From contig NC_083562.1 in assembly GCF_019925205.1 (NCBI RefSeq), positions 20,646,001 to 20,710,000 on the forward strand: DNA of 64,000 bases, in the 5' to 3' direction. Source of the DNA: Metopolophium dirhodum (taxonomy: Eukaryota > Arthropoda > Insecta > Hemiptera > Aphididae). Each line of letters begins with the position of its first letter. Position 1 is the first letter of the stretch. The notes beneath the pieces are model-generated. The model was not told where the DNA came from, did not search any database, and was given only the letters and a program-made list of their open reading frames with translations. Shown piece after piece: positions 42,267 through 53,665 of the stretch. The translations under genes and the position numbers were made by a program.

Positions 42267-42480
42267 ATGATGACGACGGTGATAATGATAAGTGATAATG
42301 ATAAAACGTGGTCGTTTGAGAATTTAATTAGCCGTGAAATAATATGTTTAACGCCGATTGCGATCGGTGCGTGCCAGCACGGAAACTCACGAAACCTACC
42401 GCGACGCGACGCGATTGAAAATAAATACAATTCAATATTCATTAGAGCTCGGTTAGATATCGCCCCACGGAGTGAATTAT
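42267..42480. promoter_or_regulatory. Candidate enhancer with tandem GATA sites
   Basis: Four GATA words occur within 25 bp at 42281-42305 (GATAATGATAAGTGATAATG then ATAAAA). A TTTAATTAGC homeodomain-type site and a less AT-rich block with direct CGCGACGCGA-type repeats follow. No coding frame here is recognisable. The enhancer role is inferred from clustering. Confidence 0.3.
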
Positions 42481-43282
42481 AATACGCAGACCATGGTAGA
42501 GAGCTCTTATACTTAATTCATCGGACCGGATGTTTCGCCGGTCTAAGCGCGTTTCCGGTCGGATTCATAATATCCTCGGCGTCTGTGCTGATAAATCATT
42601 TCCAAAAGACCCCGCCAACAACGTCGTACATACTACCCCGTCCGCCGTCACACACTTTCTCCGCATACGACTCAGCTGTATAATATATATATATATAATA
42701 TATGTACGTATAAACTTGTACACATACACACGCGCATCCGCCTTAAAGGGGTATAGTAGTAATTAGGTTGCAACTTTAATTGGTCGGAAAATCCCCGGGT
42801 CCGGATAAACTCAAAGGAGGCGGTGGTTTTCTGTCAACTCTGCGAACTCTCCTCGCCGGCATGGTACACGGAAGGTATATAACGGCGGCAGAACTTTTGC
42901 AGTGTCCTCACCCAGCCACACACACTGAAGCGTGCCACCGGTGCGCCCAACTAATTGTGAGAGAAAACGCACACGTCACACACCGCGAATACGACTATAT
43001 ATATCCACCGGTGGCGCGAAACTTTAATTGCAATTTTATTATAATATCGGACTATCATCTCCGGAGTTGGTGTACACTTGAATAGGGAGGGTAGAAAGTA
43101 AGTCGGTTTAAAAAGACTTAAACGATTCGAATATCGTTCGGACGTAAAGCTATTTATCAAAAAGTTCACACGGCAACAAAATACACGCGGAGCAATGGGT
43201 GGGGGGGGGGGAGCTCGCAAACTTTCTCACGGGCGTTTTAGTAATGATTAAACGAACTTTCAGCCTTGTTTCAGTTTCTTAC

Positions 43283-43295
43283 CTGCCACCTTCAT
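43283..43295 (-). CDS. Candidate alternative Ten-m first coding exon (MKVA)
   Basis: In intron 1 the minus strand has ATG AAG GTG GCA G followed by a strong donor, GGCAG|GTAAGA (GT at 43282-43281). It is phase 1, so it would join exon 2 as MKVA-G-KANRAY. An in-frame TAG lies shortly upstream, so this ATG would be the start. The surrounding 200 bp is less AT-rich and looks constrained. With only 13 coding bases there is no protein evidence. It may instead be a cryptic donor or a non-coding exon. Confidence 0.22.
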
Positions 43296-46064
43296 CCCCG
43301 AAAACTCCTAATTGTTCCCGGCACAGAAACGTCGCATTTGTCTGTTATAATTGAGATAATTAATTGCGCACACTCTTGAGGCAAGCAGTAGAAACAACGT
43401 CCAATTAGTCGCGATACTTGCCAAAATCAACTAGGATATACATTTTTTTGTGTTATCGTGAGCTCTTCAAAATATAAATGGATGTTACAAATTTGTGATA
43501 TTTAAATTGCACAACATCCGGCAATTATAGATATCAAACCCTCAATATTATTTTAAAATAAAAATAAATCAAGGAAATTATTGCTAAACAATATTTCATT
43601 ATCAAATTTAAATTATTTCCGGGTTAGCCTTGATGTCTTATCAGTGTTTAACATTTCATAACATAATATTGTGTTATCGATATAAAATAGGACAAACGCC
43701 ATTAAATATTTAACTACAGTCTACTACAGTAAATTGATATAGTTATTTGGTTTTTCACTTTACAATATCAGCTATAAAAATGTTTAGTACAAATTTATTA
43801 TCAGATTAATGTTTTTAAAAATCAGATACGCACATACTAGCTATATTTATTTGACGTTTAGTTTTAAAATAAAATATTCACGAAATAAATTATTTTTTTA
43901 TAGGATTAATTTAATTTTTGTATGCACATAATACTTCACACTTATAGATACGAATTTTAAGAACATTTCGTCGCCGGGACGAAGAAAACGCTGGAAATTG
44001 AATTGTGTTCTTTTACAATGTGTAGGTGTATAGTTTAAAAGTCTTTTGATATATTTTTAACGTATGACCAAACAGGTGTGCAGAAGGGGGACATCGATTA
44101 ACAGTCCGGTATCGAGTGCCAGCTAATAGTCTAGCCGTCATCTGTTGCCCGGCTTAATATTGGTAAGGCCTAGGTATGGGTGCGGGTAAGAAAAAGTGTG
44201 AAAAAGGGTTTTTAAAGATGAATTTCCAATCTGTTACATACACTTACACGAGGGTTTTAATCTTGCCAGGTCGGAAAGGGTGTGGAACGAGTTAACGATC
44301 CTGGCGGACCACAGGTACCTGTGCATGCGGCGACATATGGTTACCGAGAAACAATATTACAAAACTACATTATTATATTATATACCTAGCATGTTATTTT
44401 AAAAAACTCCTTTTGTTCGGTTGTTTTCTCTCGTCTAGTGAGCGTATGTATTTTATTATAAATTATTTTTTTACCACTCTTATAAAAGTAATGGGTTTTC
44501 ATTTGTCAAAGAACAGGTAGAAGAAAAAAATACATTAAGGTAAGATATTGAACACGGTACAATTAACCGTTTACCGTTTGCAAACTAAAAAAAAAAAAAT
44601 ATTATATTAACAACAACTTTATAACACCAACACCGGAGTACATTGTGTATTCGTGTCTGTAGTACCTACCTATGTATTATATTTTATTTACTATACAGAG
44701 TGGGCCACCGTAGTTTTTTGTCAATTTTCGACACCTTTACAGGAAAATACCTTATTGTCTCTACCGTGTTCATTGTTGTGTTGTTTATCAATACGTTTAA
44801 TACCTATTCCCGTATCATTTTTTGTTAAAATAATAGCCCGTCGATCCCGCAAAAACATATTGTTCTGTGAATTGTACATTGCACTCAACACTTATTTCGA
44901 TTATTAGCAACACGGAGTTTAAACTCTTTAATCTAAATTGTATATTAAATACATGTACTTCAATACTTGTATTCCTAGTATATTTCCATATTACGAGTGA
45001 AATAAATACATGCGTCGGGCACTATGTGTTTTTTATTGAGACAGACTAGAGACATTGAGATCATATTATTACGGACGGCCCGAAAGGTTAGTGTAGGCAT
45101 TATTATTACTTCGACTGTTCCGAACCTTTGCTGCAAGAGGAAATGAAAATAAGTTTTTTGAATAGAATATGACGGTTTTTCCTCAGTGGAAATGTAAAGA
45201 TACATCGCAGGGTGTTGCGAAAGTCCACCGTCACCCGCCGACCGGATAAACATCTGCTGTAAGCGCTCAATGGGACAATTTATCGAAAACGTGCATCCAT
45301 TAGTTTTGCTTAGGACATTTTTCACGCCAGCTCGGAAAGGGGAAAATAACAGAATAGGATCCTTCTCTATATTGTGTATTTTGTTATAAAAAGCGTTTTC
45401 CCGGGATAGCTTATATTATTTTTGCAGCGTGAGTTAGGTACACTAGAAACGCATTTTCAATACAGTCGCGTACTTCCGCGTCGATACGTCGCACGTTATA
45501 TCTAGGACCGTTTTCGACTGCCAAGTTTTTATCTTCCATCGATAGTGGGTATTAATATACTATACGACGTATGTATAATACCTATATATTATAGACCCTT
45601 GCTCATCTCGGGTAGAACGTGGGACGTTCCTTCCAAACGCGCCAATCGTATATAATAATAATATATAATATGGTCCTTTTTAAAAAAAAATACGTACCTA
45701 GTGTTCGTAACAATTTGTCTAAAAAGATTTTTTTTTTTATTTATGTACGCGTATACGTATATACTTTGTACAATTATATTATTATTATATAAGTACGAAA
45801 AAAACCTTAGACGTCGGCATCTCTCTGAAATCCGATACATTAGTACGAGTTGTACATACATACCCGAGGCAGCTGATGTTATATTATGCGGCGCGTACAA
45901 CATATTATTAGCGTATTACAAGACGCATATAATGGCTGCATCGGGTTTGATTTTTCTTTAAACTGGGATTAAACGTGTAAAGAGAAATGGGGGACAATAT
46001 ACGGTGGGCCAGGTGCCGTGCCCTTAGTTTTGAAATGGATATATTGCGTTTATGGGACGACGCA

Positions 46065-46065
<1 letters not shown>

Positions 46066-46096
<31 letters not shown>
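46066..46096 (+). repeat. (AAT)n microsatellite
   Basis: About ten AAT units inside intron 1. Confidence 0.94.
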
Positions 46097-46097
<1 letters not shown>

Positions 46098-47194
46098 TAA
46101 TATCGTAATAATAACGCGTAGGCGTGTAAACTCCGGCACTGTTATCACGCGTCGACCGGATGCTGCCAGTATCCGTTGTCAGCTGTGGTCCGTCAAACCG
46201 GAACGGATATTAGGTCTATATATATAATATACCCGCCACCGGATCGATAGCAATTCGCACCACGCATAAACGCATAAATGTACATACATATATATATATA
46301 ATATGGTATATTGGATATGTGAGCGGTACGACGAGACAGCGGTTGGCGGCGGAGGCGTTAAAATAACACAAGGATAAAATACGAAAGGGACGAGAGGATA
46401 TTATTATTATTATTATATTCCACACGAACGGTTAAATATGTGTGCAGCTAAATCAACAAAAAAAAAAAAAAAATGAGACGAGACGAACCTCTAAAGAGGC
46501 GGCGTTTAATCGCATCGACAATCGCACATTGTCCCCGCAAGATCACTCGACATCTTGAACAGCTGTTGCCGCCGCGTTATCCCCCCATACTAACCCCCAT
46601 CGTACGTACGAACGAGGGTTCTCAAAACTCGACCTGCGAGTCAAGTGCGCCCGAACAATGGCCGAGAGTTTAAAATAAAATTAATTACCCGTTCGGTATA
46701 CATACACGACGCCCATTATAATAATAGCCAGTTATACCTATTATGTATACCTGAGCAGCCCATCTCCGCGGAAAATAATAAAAATATGCGTACGAAACTC
46801 ACTCCGCACACGCTCGTTCCGCGCGGCCACCGTCCAGAAGTCTTCGGTATTCATTCACACACCCTCGTCGGTCTTTATGGCTAATTTTCCAGGTGTCTCA
46901 TCACGATTCGTCTCGCTGGTCGCGAATAATCGATAACGCGTCGCTGTTATATTCGGACGCGATTTATAAAGAAACTAATGTCTAGCGTGTGTGCATATAC
47001 ACCGTAATATGGTGGGTTCTACAATGGGTCACGCCTCTTCGACGACCGTCCGAATCACGTCTGAAGTGCCTTCTATTCCGTTCATGGTTATAACTACTGC
47101 GTAAACGAAAATTATTATGAATCGCAATCACGCGTGCCTTTTACAACCACCACCGAGAAACCGTATAAATCGAATTCCTCAAACGCGCTTGCAT

Positions 47195-47365
47195 AATACA
47201 CGGCCCCTTAATATTTCATTATTAGCCAGCGCAAAGGCTTCCAGATGGAGCCGGTTATATTGTTTTGTTGATGTTGCTGAATGTGGAACAATGGGCACAA
47301 TGCAGATTCGAAAGGGGAATTGGCCCGGGCGTCCCGTTGAGATAATTCTCGAATTACAAAACTGG
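47195..47365. promoter_or_regulatory. Candidate SOX/E-box neural enhancer
   Basis: A compact block holds a CAGATG E-box (47242-47247), several SOX-like words including AACAATGG (47287-47294) and CACAATG (47296-47302), ATTGTT/TTTGTTGA words just before them, and ATTA-type sites on both sides. SOX plus E-box clustering is typical of neural enhancers. Open frames here show no protein similarity I recognise. Confidence 0.32.
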
Positions 47366-50300
47366 AACAACAATAACGTATACGCGGGCAGCGAAAAAAA
47401 CAACACGGTGAAAAATTAATAATACCTAAGGTAACAATGTGAAACATTTTTTTTTTTCAAATCTACATTGTTTGTTTAACCTTATAGAAGAAAAAAAAGG
47501 GTGGTATGAGAGATATATTTTTTTTCTATAACAAAAAAAAAAAAATCATGTACCTATACGCTATGTGAAGCTAGCATGTATCGATGTCCGAGATACGACA
47601 ATAAAGAATTTAATAGACGGAAGAATCCGTACGAGCCAAGAGACCATATGGTCGTTTTGTGTAAACCTGATTCATATAATATTATAAACTTGAAAACTGC
47701 TGCTTGAAAAATTCTATCAGTTGCTATACTTTGATTGCAGTAGAATTAAATGAAAAAAAAAACAATTCACTTGAGAGTATTGCAATAATAGTTACCTAAG
47801 TACATGGTTACGGTCTAGGTTAGGTATTTATAGGTAAAGGTTTAATTCGCTATACTTATTTTAATTCATTCATTCTTATAATATTGTGTGCGTTCTGTGA
47901 CTGTAACACTATTAATTATGTTGTTAAAATATATGCTGCGAATTTATCTGAAAGCGCAGAACGTATTATTTTGTGGATGGTTTCACGTACTCTACAAGAT
48001 GATGAGGGGTTAGGGGAGGGGTGACGTGAAATGAGTCATTTACAACCTCCGTTGCTAATGAATACGTACAAACGTTTTGGTAACGACTAACGAGTTTTTC
48101 AACCTCAGTAATTTTACTCCACAGAGTATAAAAAATATTTACTTGTACATTATAACACAAATATGATCGTTTAGTATTATTATTTAATTCGATGAAATAA
48201 ACAATAAATTATACGACACGGCTTAAATAAAATAAAAATAAAATTGTAAAAAGATTATTTTGCAGGTATTCATATAAATAAATATCTGACATGAGTTATT
48301 AATATTATTATGTCATTGTACACGATTACGTAGTTATGGAACAAAATTAATTTTTAAAACTTGTACACATTAATATTAACCAAACGACCTAAGTATACAA
48401 TAAGCTAACCATGTTGGTATAATATATTACACTGGCTGTCGACAAAAAGTTACTAAAACCAAGTGTAGAAAATACTTTTGTAGCATGTTAAAACAACTCG
48501 CGTAATATTTAAATGTTTACCGTCTAAGGTCTGTTGTAAATAATACTTTCGTTGTTGATTATCAGTAAGCCGCGACCTTTCTGCTATAATATTGTTATGT
48601 TCTGTTCCTTTTAGATATTGTGTTTAATATAAATAAAACCACGTATGAATAAAATAATTAAAATATCATGTTTTCGGCCGAAGAGAAATTATTCATTGTC
48701 GAACGACCTTGGATCTCAATCATCTCGATAAGACGATACAAATCGGTGGCTTTGATGATTTCAAATAGTATACAATACCAGCGTGGTATAACAGACGTTA
48801 TTGTTTTTACCACCGGTAAGACGAAAAAAAAACACACACACACAACAGCCATGTGTTGGACACCGGTAGTCACCGTTTCGAATATCAATCAATCAACTAT
48901 ACATAACAGATACGCGTTCACGTGCGTCGTGGTATAAGAATATATTTCTCTCGTTTAATCGGAACTACAGCTGCACGACATTAAGTGCCATTAAATACAA
49001 GTCGGTTTTTTTTTCTTTCTGCCGGAGTGGTGTAACCATATATCCCCTCTTTGCACGCACGTACTCACTAATCCCGGTAATGTTTACCCCCGTGCATTTA
49101 GTGCTATAAATAATAATAATAATAATGATTTTAATACACAACGCGCCGCTGAAGGGATTCCTAACGAATTAGCTTTGTTTCCGCGGCCAACCGTATCTGG
49201 ATGTCTGGTTTCGAGCAGACAGCGTGTAATTACCGTGGACAGATAAAAATAAAAACACCATATATGCCATCACATATTATTATACGTACCTCCCCGAAGG
49301 TATAATTTGCCAAAACAAAACGAAACGAAAAAAAAATCCGTATGCAGATGTAAACCCTTTTCCGAGGGTGGATGACGAGGCGGGGGCTGCAGAAAGGGGG
49401 AGATACGGAAAAAAATCAACCTATACGATACGCCGTTTGCCCTCGAGCTGCGTATGCGGATGAGCAGCATTCCGAGGCAATTGAACTGAAACGATTGGCA
49501 GGCGACCGGGTGTTTAAAACGGAATACGACACTATAATATTATTATATAGTAAACGACCATAAATCGTGGTGGAACCGAACGGGCACGTACGTAGTGAAA
49601 ATATTATGTATTGTTTTTAATGTCGGGATCGTAAAAATATCCGCGGTATTCGTATTGTATTGAACGAACGAGAGAAATGAAAACGAAAAATATTACACCA
49701 CTATAAGGGAAGGGTATTTTACTGGATATTTTCCTATAAGACCAATAATAATTATTATCGAGTGAAAACAATATATATTTGAACGGCTTAGGATGGTTTG
49801 TGCAAATTGTACAATATTATAATATATTACATTATTATATTTTGAGTCTTTTTCAAGAGAAATACTTGGCAGAAATATTTATTACCCGAGTATTATATTT
49901 ATACAGTATACCGTATTCCGAATGAACTATAATTGCGTTATGAATAATGCGAACATTATTGATAAAGTACAAAATTTGGCTAATTGAATTATACGCTTGG
50001 TTGTGATATTTAGTATATCCCACGAGACCGCGTTACCTCCATAATTAATTTTGCTCATATTTCAATCATAACATGTAAAATGATAAAAATGACACACAAC
50101 ATGTTCGAATGGTAATATAATGTAGATACTTTTACGATTCAATGGATTTGACATTGTGCACAACGTACCGTTGGGACGGGCATTTTTACGGATATTTACA
50201 ATTTATTAAGGTTCGTGTAGAAAAAAAAGATCAAACGCCTGCCTACCTGGATTTTTTAAGAAATATTTTGGATTTACGCTCAGTCTCCGTCGTGTAAGAA

Positions 50301-51484
50301 TAGTTTGAGTAGGATTACAACCCTCATTCAACACATATTGGCCATAGACATTTCTAATCGGATTTAAAATCTAATGATATTCGATCAACCGTTATCACTT
50401 TTTAAACGATTGTCCTTTTACTATACCTATTACCATTCTTATGAATGCCCAAAATAATTGAAAATCATTGTAATTTTTCGCTTGAATTATTATAAATGAA
50501 AATTGTAGTTTCGTTACCAATACAATTGGTTTAAAGAAATGGTATCTACCCGTTTGCAGCCGTAATAAAATAAATTTTCAAAAAATTCTTCAATTAATAT
50601 TTTTTAATAAGTTTAGAATAACTATTGGCAATATGTTCAACGTTCATTATCAATTGCATATTAATTGTTATAATATTTTTTGTTTATTTATATTATTATT
50701 ATAATATTTATTATTAAAACTAATTTATAGTAAACTTGGCCGATTACGATAATTTAAATAAAGTAAATACCAAACTCTATATTATTTAATATTTATATTC
50801 AACGAACTAGTTTGGGCGGAAATAAAACTATATAAAAATGAATCCAAATATTTTAACACGGAAATTGTGTATATATATATTTCGAATCTTACCTACGATA
50901 AACTGTACAATTTAGCGAGAAACGCACATTAGGCAAAATCTCACGATGTCTTGATGCAAACCATATGGTTGTGTAGTACAAAGTTCAAAACCGGATTGGC
51001 CATCGGCGCTTTACAAATATCTCTGAATATAGAATTCGACCTTGCACGAAAATTTAAATCCAACTACTACTACTTCTATACTACTATTCCTACGACTAGA
51101 TACTAATATTACTACTGTGCTTTGCGAGAAATTTCGTTGTTTTTTTTAATTGACAGCCGACCATTGTCCGTTCAAAATTTCCCACGGTACCCTCACGTCC
51201 CTGTTAGCAATGATATACTGACAATAATAATAATTATTATTATTATCGTCATCATTATTATGCACACGGTCCATTGTCTTCTATTAGTTTTCGCCCGGGA
51301 GTCATCCGATCAGCTGTGACCATCGTCGTTGTATTTTACAGCGGTGACGGACGTAACAATGTTTGACGGCCTGACACTCGGTCGTCGACCAGTGTCGCCG
51401 CGGCCGTCTCATCTTATCGGCCACCATTGTATTACGACGTGTTTGTATATTACATTATAGCACAGACAATGCGCTTGTTAATCT

Positions 51485-51522
51485 GAACACTTACCTGTAA
51501 AACAAAAGAATACAAAAATATC
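51485..51522 (-). promoter_or_regulatory. Recursive-splicing (ratchet) site in Ten-m intron 1
   Basis: On the minus strand a pyrimidine-rich tract (TTCTTTTGTTTTACAG, ending at 51495) is followed immediately by GTAAGTGTTC (from 51494). It is a strong acceptor fused to a perfect donor with no exon between. This matches the known ratchet-point form (Yn-NCAG|GTAAGT) used to remove long insect introns stepwise. It lies 1.5 kb after the exon 1 donor, on the gene's strand, inside a 33.4-kb intron. Confidence 0.65.
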
Positions 51523-52983
51523 AGTATCATCCGAAGCTCCGGGGCACCCATTGTCAGGTCGAAAATATTATCAAATACTCCCCCGCCTGCACCCTGCCGA
51601 AAACCGCATTCTTCTTATTGTACACATAGCTTTATTTTGTTTTTTTTACATACAGGGTGTTTCAATCATAAAAAAATAAACCAAAATAAATAACTAATCC
51701 TTTGATCGGAGCCGTCAATCTCAGGTAAAATCCTACTCTTGCACGGAGACATGCGGCGATCGTAATCGTCGGCAATGGCTTTGGTTTGTATAGCACCAAC
51801 AGTATAGATATTATCGTACCTATAACTATACCTTAATTTCTGAATTAGAAAATAATAATATTACGATGTGTTGGTTTTTTTACTCTTCTAAGCGTAATGG
51901 TTTTTATTTTGTTTTTATTGTTAGATGATTTACAGTCAACCGTACAATGCGGTCAATTAATGGCTCTTCCCGTTTAGGTCTACCTCGAAACGCACGACTC
52001 CACATACACAGTACACACTACACACACATTCATTCAATATTTATTCTTTGATTCCATTTTTTGTACACTAGGTACCTATATGCTTGTATCAATATACATA
52101 ATATATTAGAATGTTTCTCACGTTAAATAACGGAACTTGAACTAAAAACTAGGTGATTATTAAGTTATTATGTACTATTGTTATTTTTTATTATTATAGT
52201 TGTGTGTAAGCACAAATAGACATATTATTGTTCCTAAGGTTAGGAGGTATCAATAAGTATCAATAATAACTTATGTGACAAAGTCTAAACAAACAAAATA
52301 AATACCTCAATAAAAAATATTGTTTTATCATATCATAAATTAAAATAGTTAAAATATATAATATAAGTCTGGAATGCCAAACATTTTTTAAAAATATTTT
52401 ATTAAACTTATAAAACGTATTGTAATATATTATTGTATTTTTGAATTGAGATTAGGAATATGATATAAAATATTTAAATTGCAATTTCAATAGAAATATT
52501 ATATGAATTAGATTTTCCAACTTACGACTTTTTCTCCCCTTTTTGATTTAATGAAGCTAGGGATTTAAAATCCCCAGAGATCGATTTTATCTATAACTCG
52601 ATTTTACGTCCCGTTGGGCAATCGTTGATAGAAATGCATGTATGTATAATATTGTACATTCAAAATTGATATAAATCTCGCACATCTATAAAACATGATA
52701 TTTTATTCTTCTGAGTTTCTTATTGATGTGTACCAAAAAAAAAAGGTGACATATAAATATTGACCCTATTTCTCAGCTAGCAAAGCTCAACCGTATCACT
52801 CACACGAAGTACAACACAAGCATTTCGACTTGTCAAAACTGTAATAATATTCGCCCGCCGGTCGATAAAAGTAAAACGGATTTATAACAGAGATTGTTAA
52901 AAAATCGATAATAAGTAAAAACGATGACGATGATTTTTTTAGAAACAAAAACACAACAACCAATAAAGGCGTCGATCGCTTAC

Positions 52984-53017
52984 CATACGGTGGATATCCA
53001 AGTATCATGCTTTTCAT
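52984..53017 (-). CDS. Ten-m: Ten-m exon 1, coding part (start codon to donor)
   Basis: This short first coding segment encodes M1 to Y11 (MKSMILGYPPY) plus the first base of a Gly codon. It ends at a good donor, TATG|GTAAGC (GT at 52983-52982). The ATG at 53017 is the first after an in-frame TGA at 53023-53021, so the frame cannot extend further upstream. The donor is phase 1, exactly what exon 2 requires. Upstream lies a GC-rich leader, as expected for a first exon. The peptide itself is too short to recognise, so the call rests on phase, donor, position and context. A different first exon could also be used (see the candidate at 43283-43295). Confidence 0.6.
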
Positions 53018-53055
53018 CAATCACGGTGGTTTAGATCAATAGTAACAGTGAACAT
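53017..53055 (-). promoter_or_regulatory. Upstream ORF overlapping the Ten-m start codon (TGATG)
   Basis: A 12-codon ORF (ATG at 53055, peptide MFTVTIDLNHRD) ends in TGA at 53019-53017. The last base of that stop is the first base of the proposed Ten-m ATG, giving TGATG. This geometry favours control of translation by termination and reinitiation. It depends on exon 1 being correctly identified. Confidence 0.4.
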
Positions 53056-53298
53056 AGCACGATACGCACGCGAGACGATGTTTAAATTATTTTAACAAGA
53101 ACGAGACGTAAACGGCGATCGTTCGGGAATATAATATTATAAGACTATACTATTATTCGAGGAGAACAAAAAAAAAAAAAAATAAAGAAAGAAACACGAA
53201 ACCCGAAAAACGAAATTTGATTTCGGACGCGGAGACCACGACGGACGACGACGAACTCGAACGAATGGTGCGCGCGGCAGGGCGACGTTAAACTAACT
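53018..53298 (-). promoter_or_regulatory. Ten-m: Ten-m 5' untranslated leader (approximate)
   Basis: GC-rich, CpG-rich sequence lies directly upstream of the start codon and contrasts sharply with the flanking AT-rich DNA. It contains a T run (53168-53182 on the minus strand) and a 12-codon upstream ORF. No acceptor was needed between it and the ATG. The 5' end is uncertain: a TCAGTT initiator-like word (minus strand, A at 53298) is used here as the limit, but transcription could begin up to about 53600. Confidence 0.45.
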
Positions 53299-53340
53299 GA
53301 CTGGATACGCGCCGGGACAGCGGACGGCGGCGGCACTGGT
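53230..53340 (-). promoter_or_regulatory. Probable Ten-m core promoter region
   Basis: The minus strand has an arthropod initiator-like TCAGTT at 53300-53295 within a CpG-rich block. No clear TATA box is seen 25-35 bases upstream and no convincing downstream promoter element was found. Placement is based on base composition and position relative to exon 1. Confidence 0.28.
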
Positions 53341-53529
53341 TTCGGCGGTGAGAACGTTAGTAATAATAATACGACGAGGACCGCGCGGTGCGCGAGAGTG
53401 CGCGCGGGTCCCTCTCTTGTTGTGCCACTCGTAAAAACCGTCTCCCGTTTTGTACAGCAGGAATAGGGTGAAGACAAGTGAAACGGTCAGGGCAGGGCGC
53501 CGCCTGGTTCGGCGATGTGTTCGGCGGGT

Positions 53530-53665
53530 GGGGGGGGGGGGGGGGGCAGTGGCGACAATGGCCAATGCTGACAATGTTTTACCTCGGCTGCAAGATGGGA
53601 AAATCAAAAATCAAATCCTAAGTGCGTGTCCGGGCAACGCGTTTTGGTCCGGGGGGGGGGGGGGG
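53530..53665 (+). repeat. Two long G runs upstream of Ten-m exon 1
   Basis: Runs of 17 G (53530-53546) and 15 G (53651-53665) on the plus strand lie within 350 bp of the likely transcription start. Such tracts can fold as G-quadruplexes and are also prone to sequencing length errors. Confidence 0.8.

Larger units (their letters stand above)
19607..52983 (-). other. Ten-m intron 1 (33.4 kb)
   Basis: This long first intron runs from the exon 1 donor (52983) to the exon 2 acceptor (19607). No exon with protein similarity was found on either strand. It is punctuated by GC-richer islands at about 20990-21380, 22940-23240, 26680-26880, 28560-29360, 31640-32450, 35770-36420, 36980-37210, 37830-38300, 39090-39780, 41480-41970, 42480-43330, 46440-47400, 48980-49600 and 51300-51600. 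Many contain homeodomain, GATA or SOX-like words, as expected for a neurally expressed gene with dispersed enhancers. The intervals between are AT-rich and apparently empty apart from microsatellites. Removal probably proceeds through the ratchet site near 51494. Confidence 0.65.
1..53300 (-). other. Ten-m: Ten-m (teneurin) gene, 5' portion, spanning six coding exons
   Basis: This is a gene-level entry. Teneurins are large type II transmembrane adhesion proteins (cytoplasmic N-terminus, extracellular C-terminus) that act in axon guidance and synaptic partner matching. Six minus-strand exons with phases 1, 1, 1, 2, 1, 1 at their 3' ends join into one open frame of about 584 codons plus one base. 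The order of recognisable blocks matches fly Ten-m as I remember it: a GxLL...PPDVPPRNP..MSR block, a DFEPS...VR..SG.VYI block, an S..D(Y/F)K...CS.P.K block, the membrane span and then a CSVLV block just outside the membrane. Only the cytoplasmic domain, the membrane span and the extracellular stem are present. The rest of the protein must lie beyond position 1. The 3' limit is the window edge and the 5' limit is an estimate. Ten-m is preferred to its paralogue Ten-a because of these blocks, but no search was run. Confidence 0.88.

Noticed and set aside
51652..51675. ACAGGGTGTTTCAATCAT, resembling an insect transposon end
   Set aside because: No matching inverted terminus or duplication was found nearby; a single end is not enough.
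53293..53607. Minus-strand open frame of about 100 codons at the Ten-m promoter
   Set aside because: Translation is a Pro/Arg-rich product of CpG-rich DNA and the G run. It has no domain and does not join exon 1 in frame; it is better read as promoter and leader.
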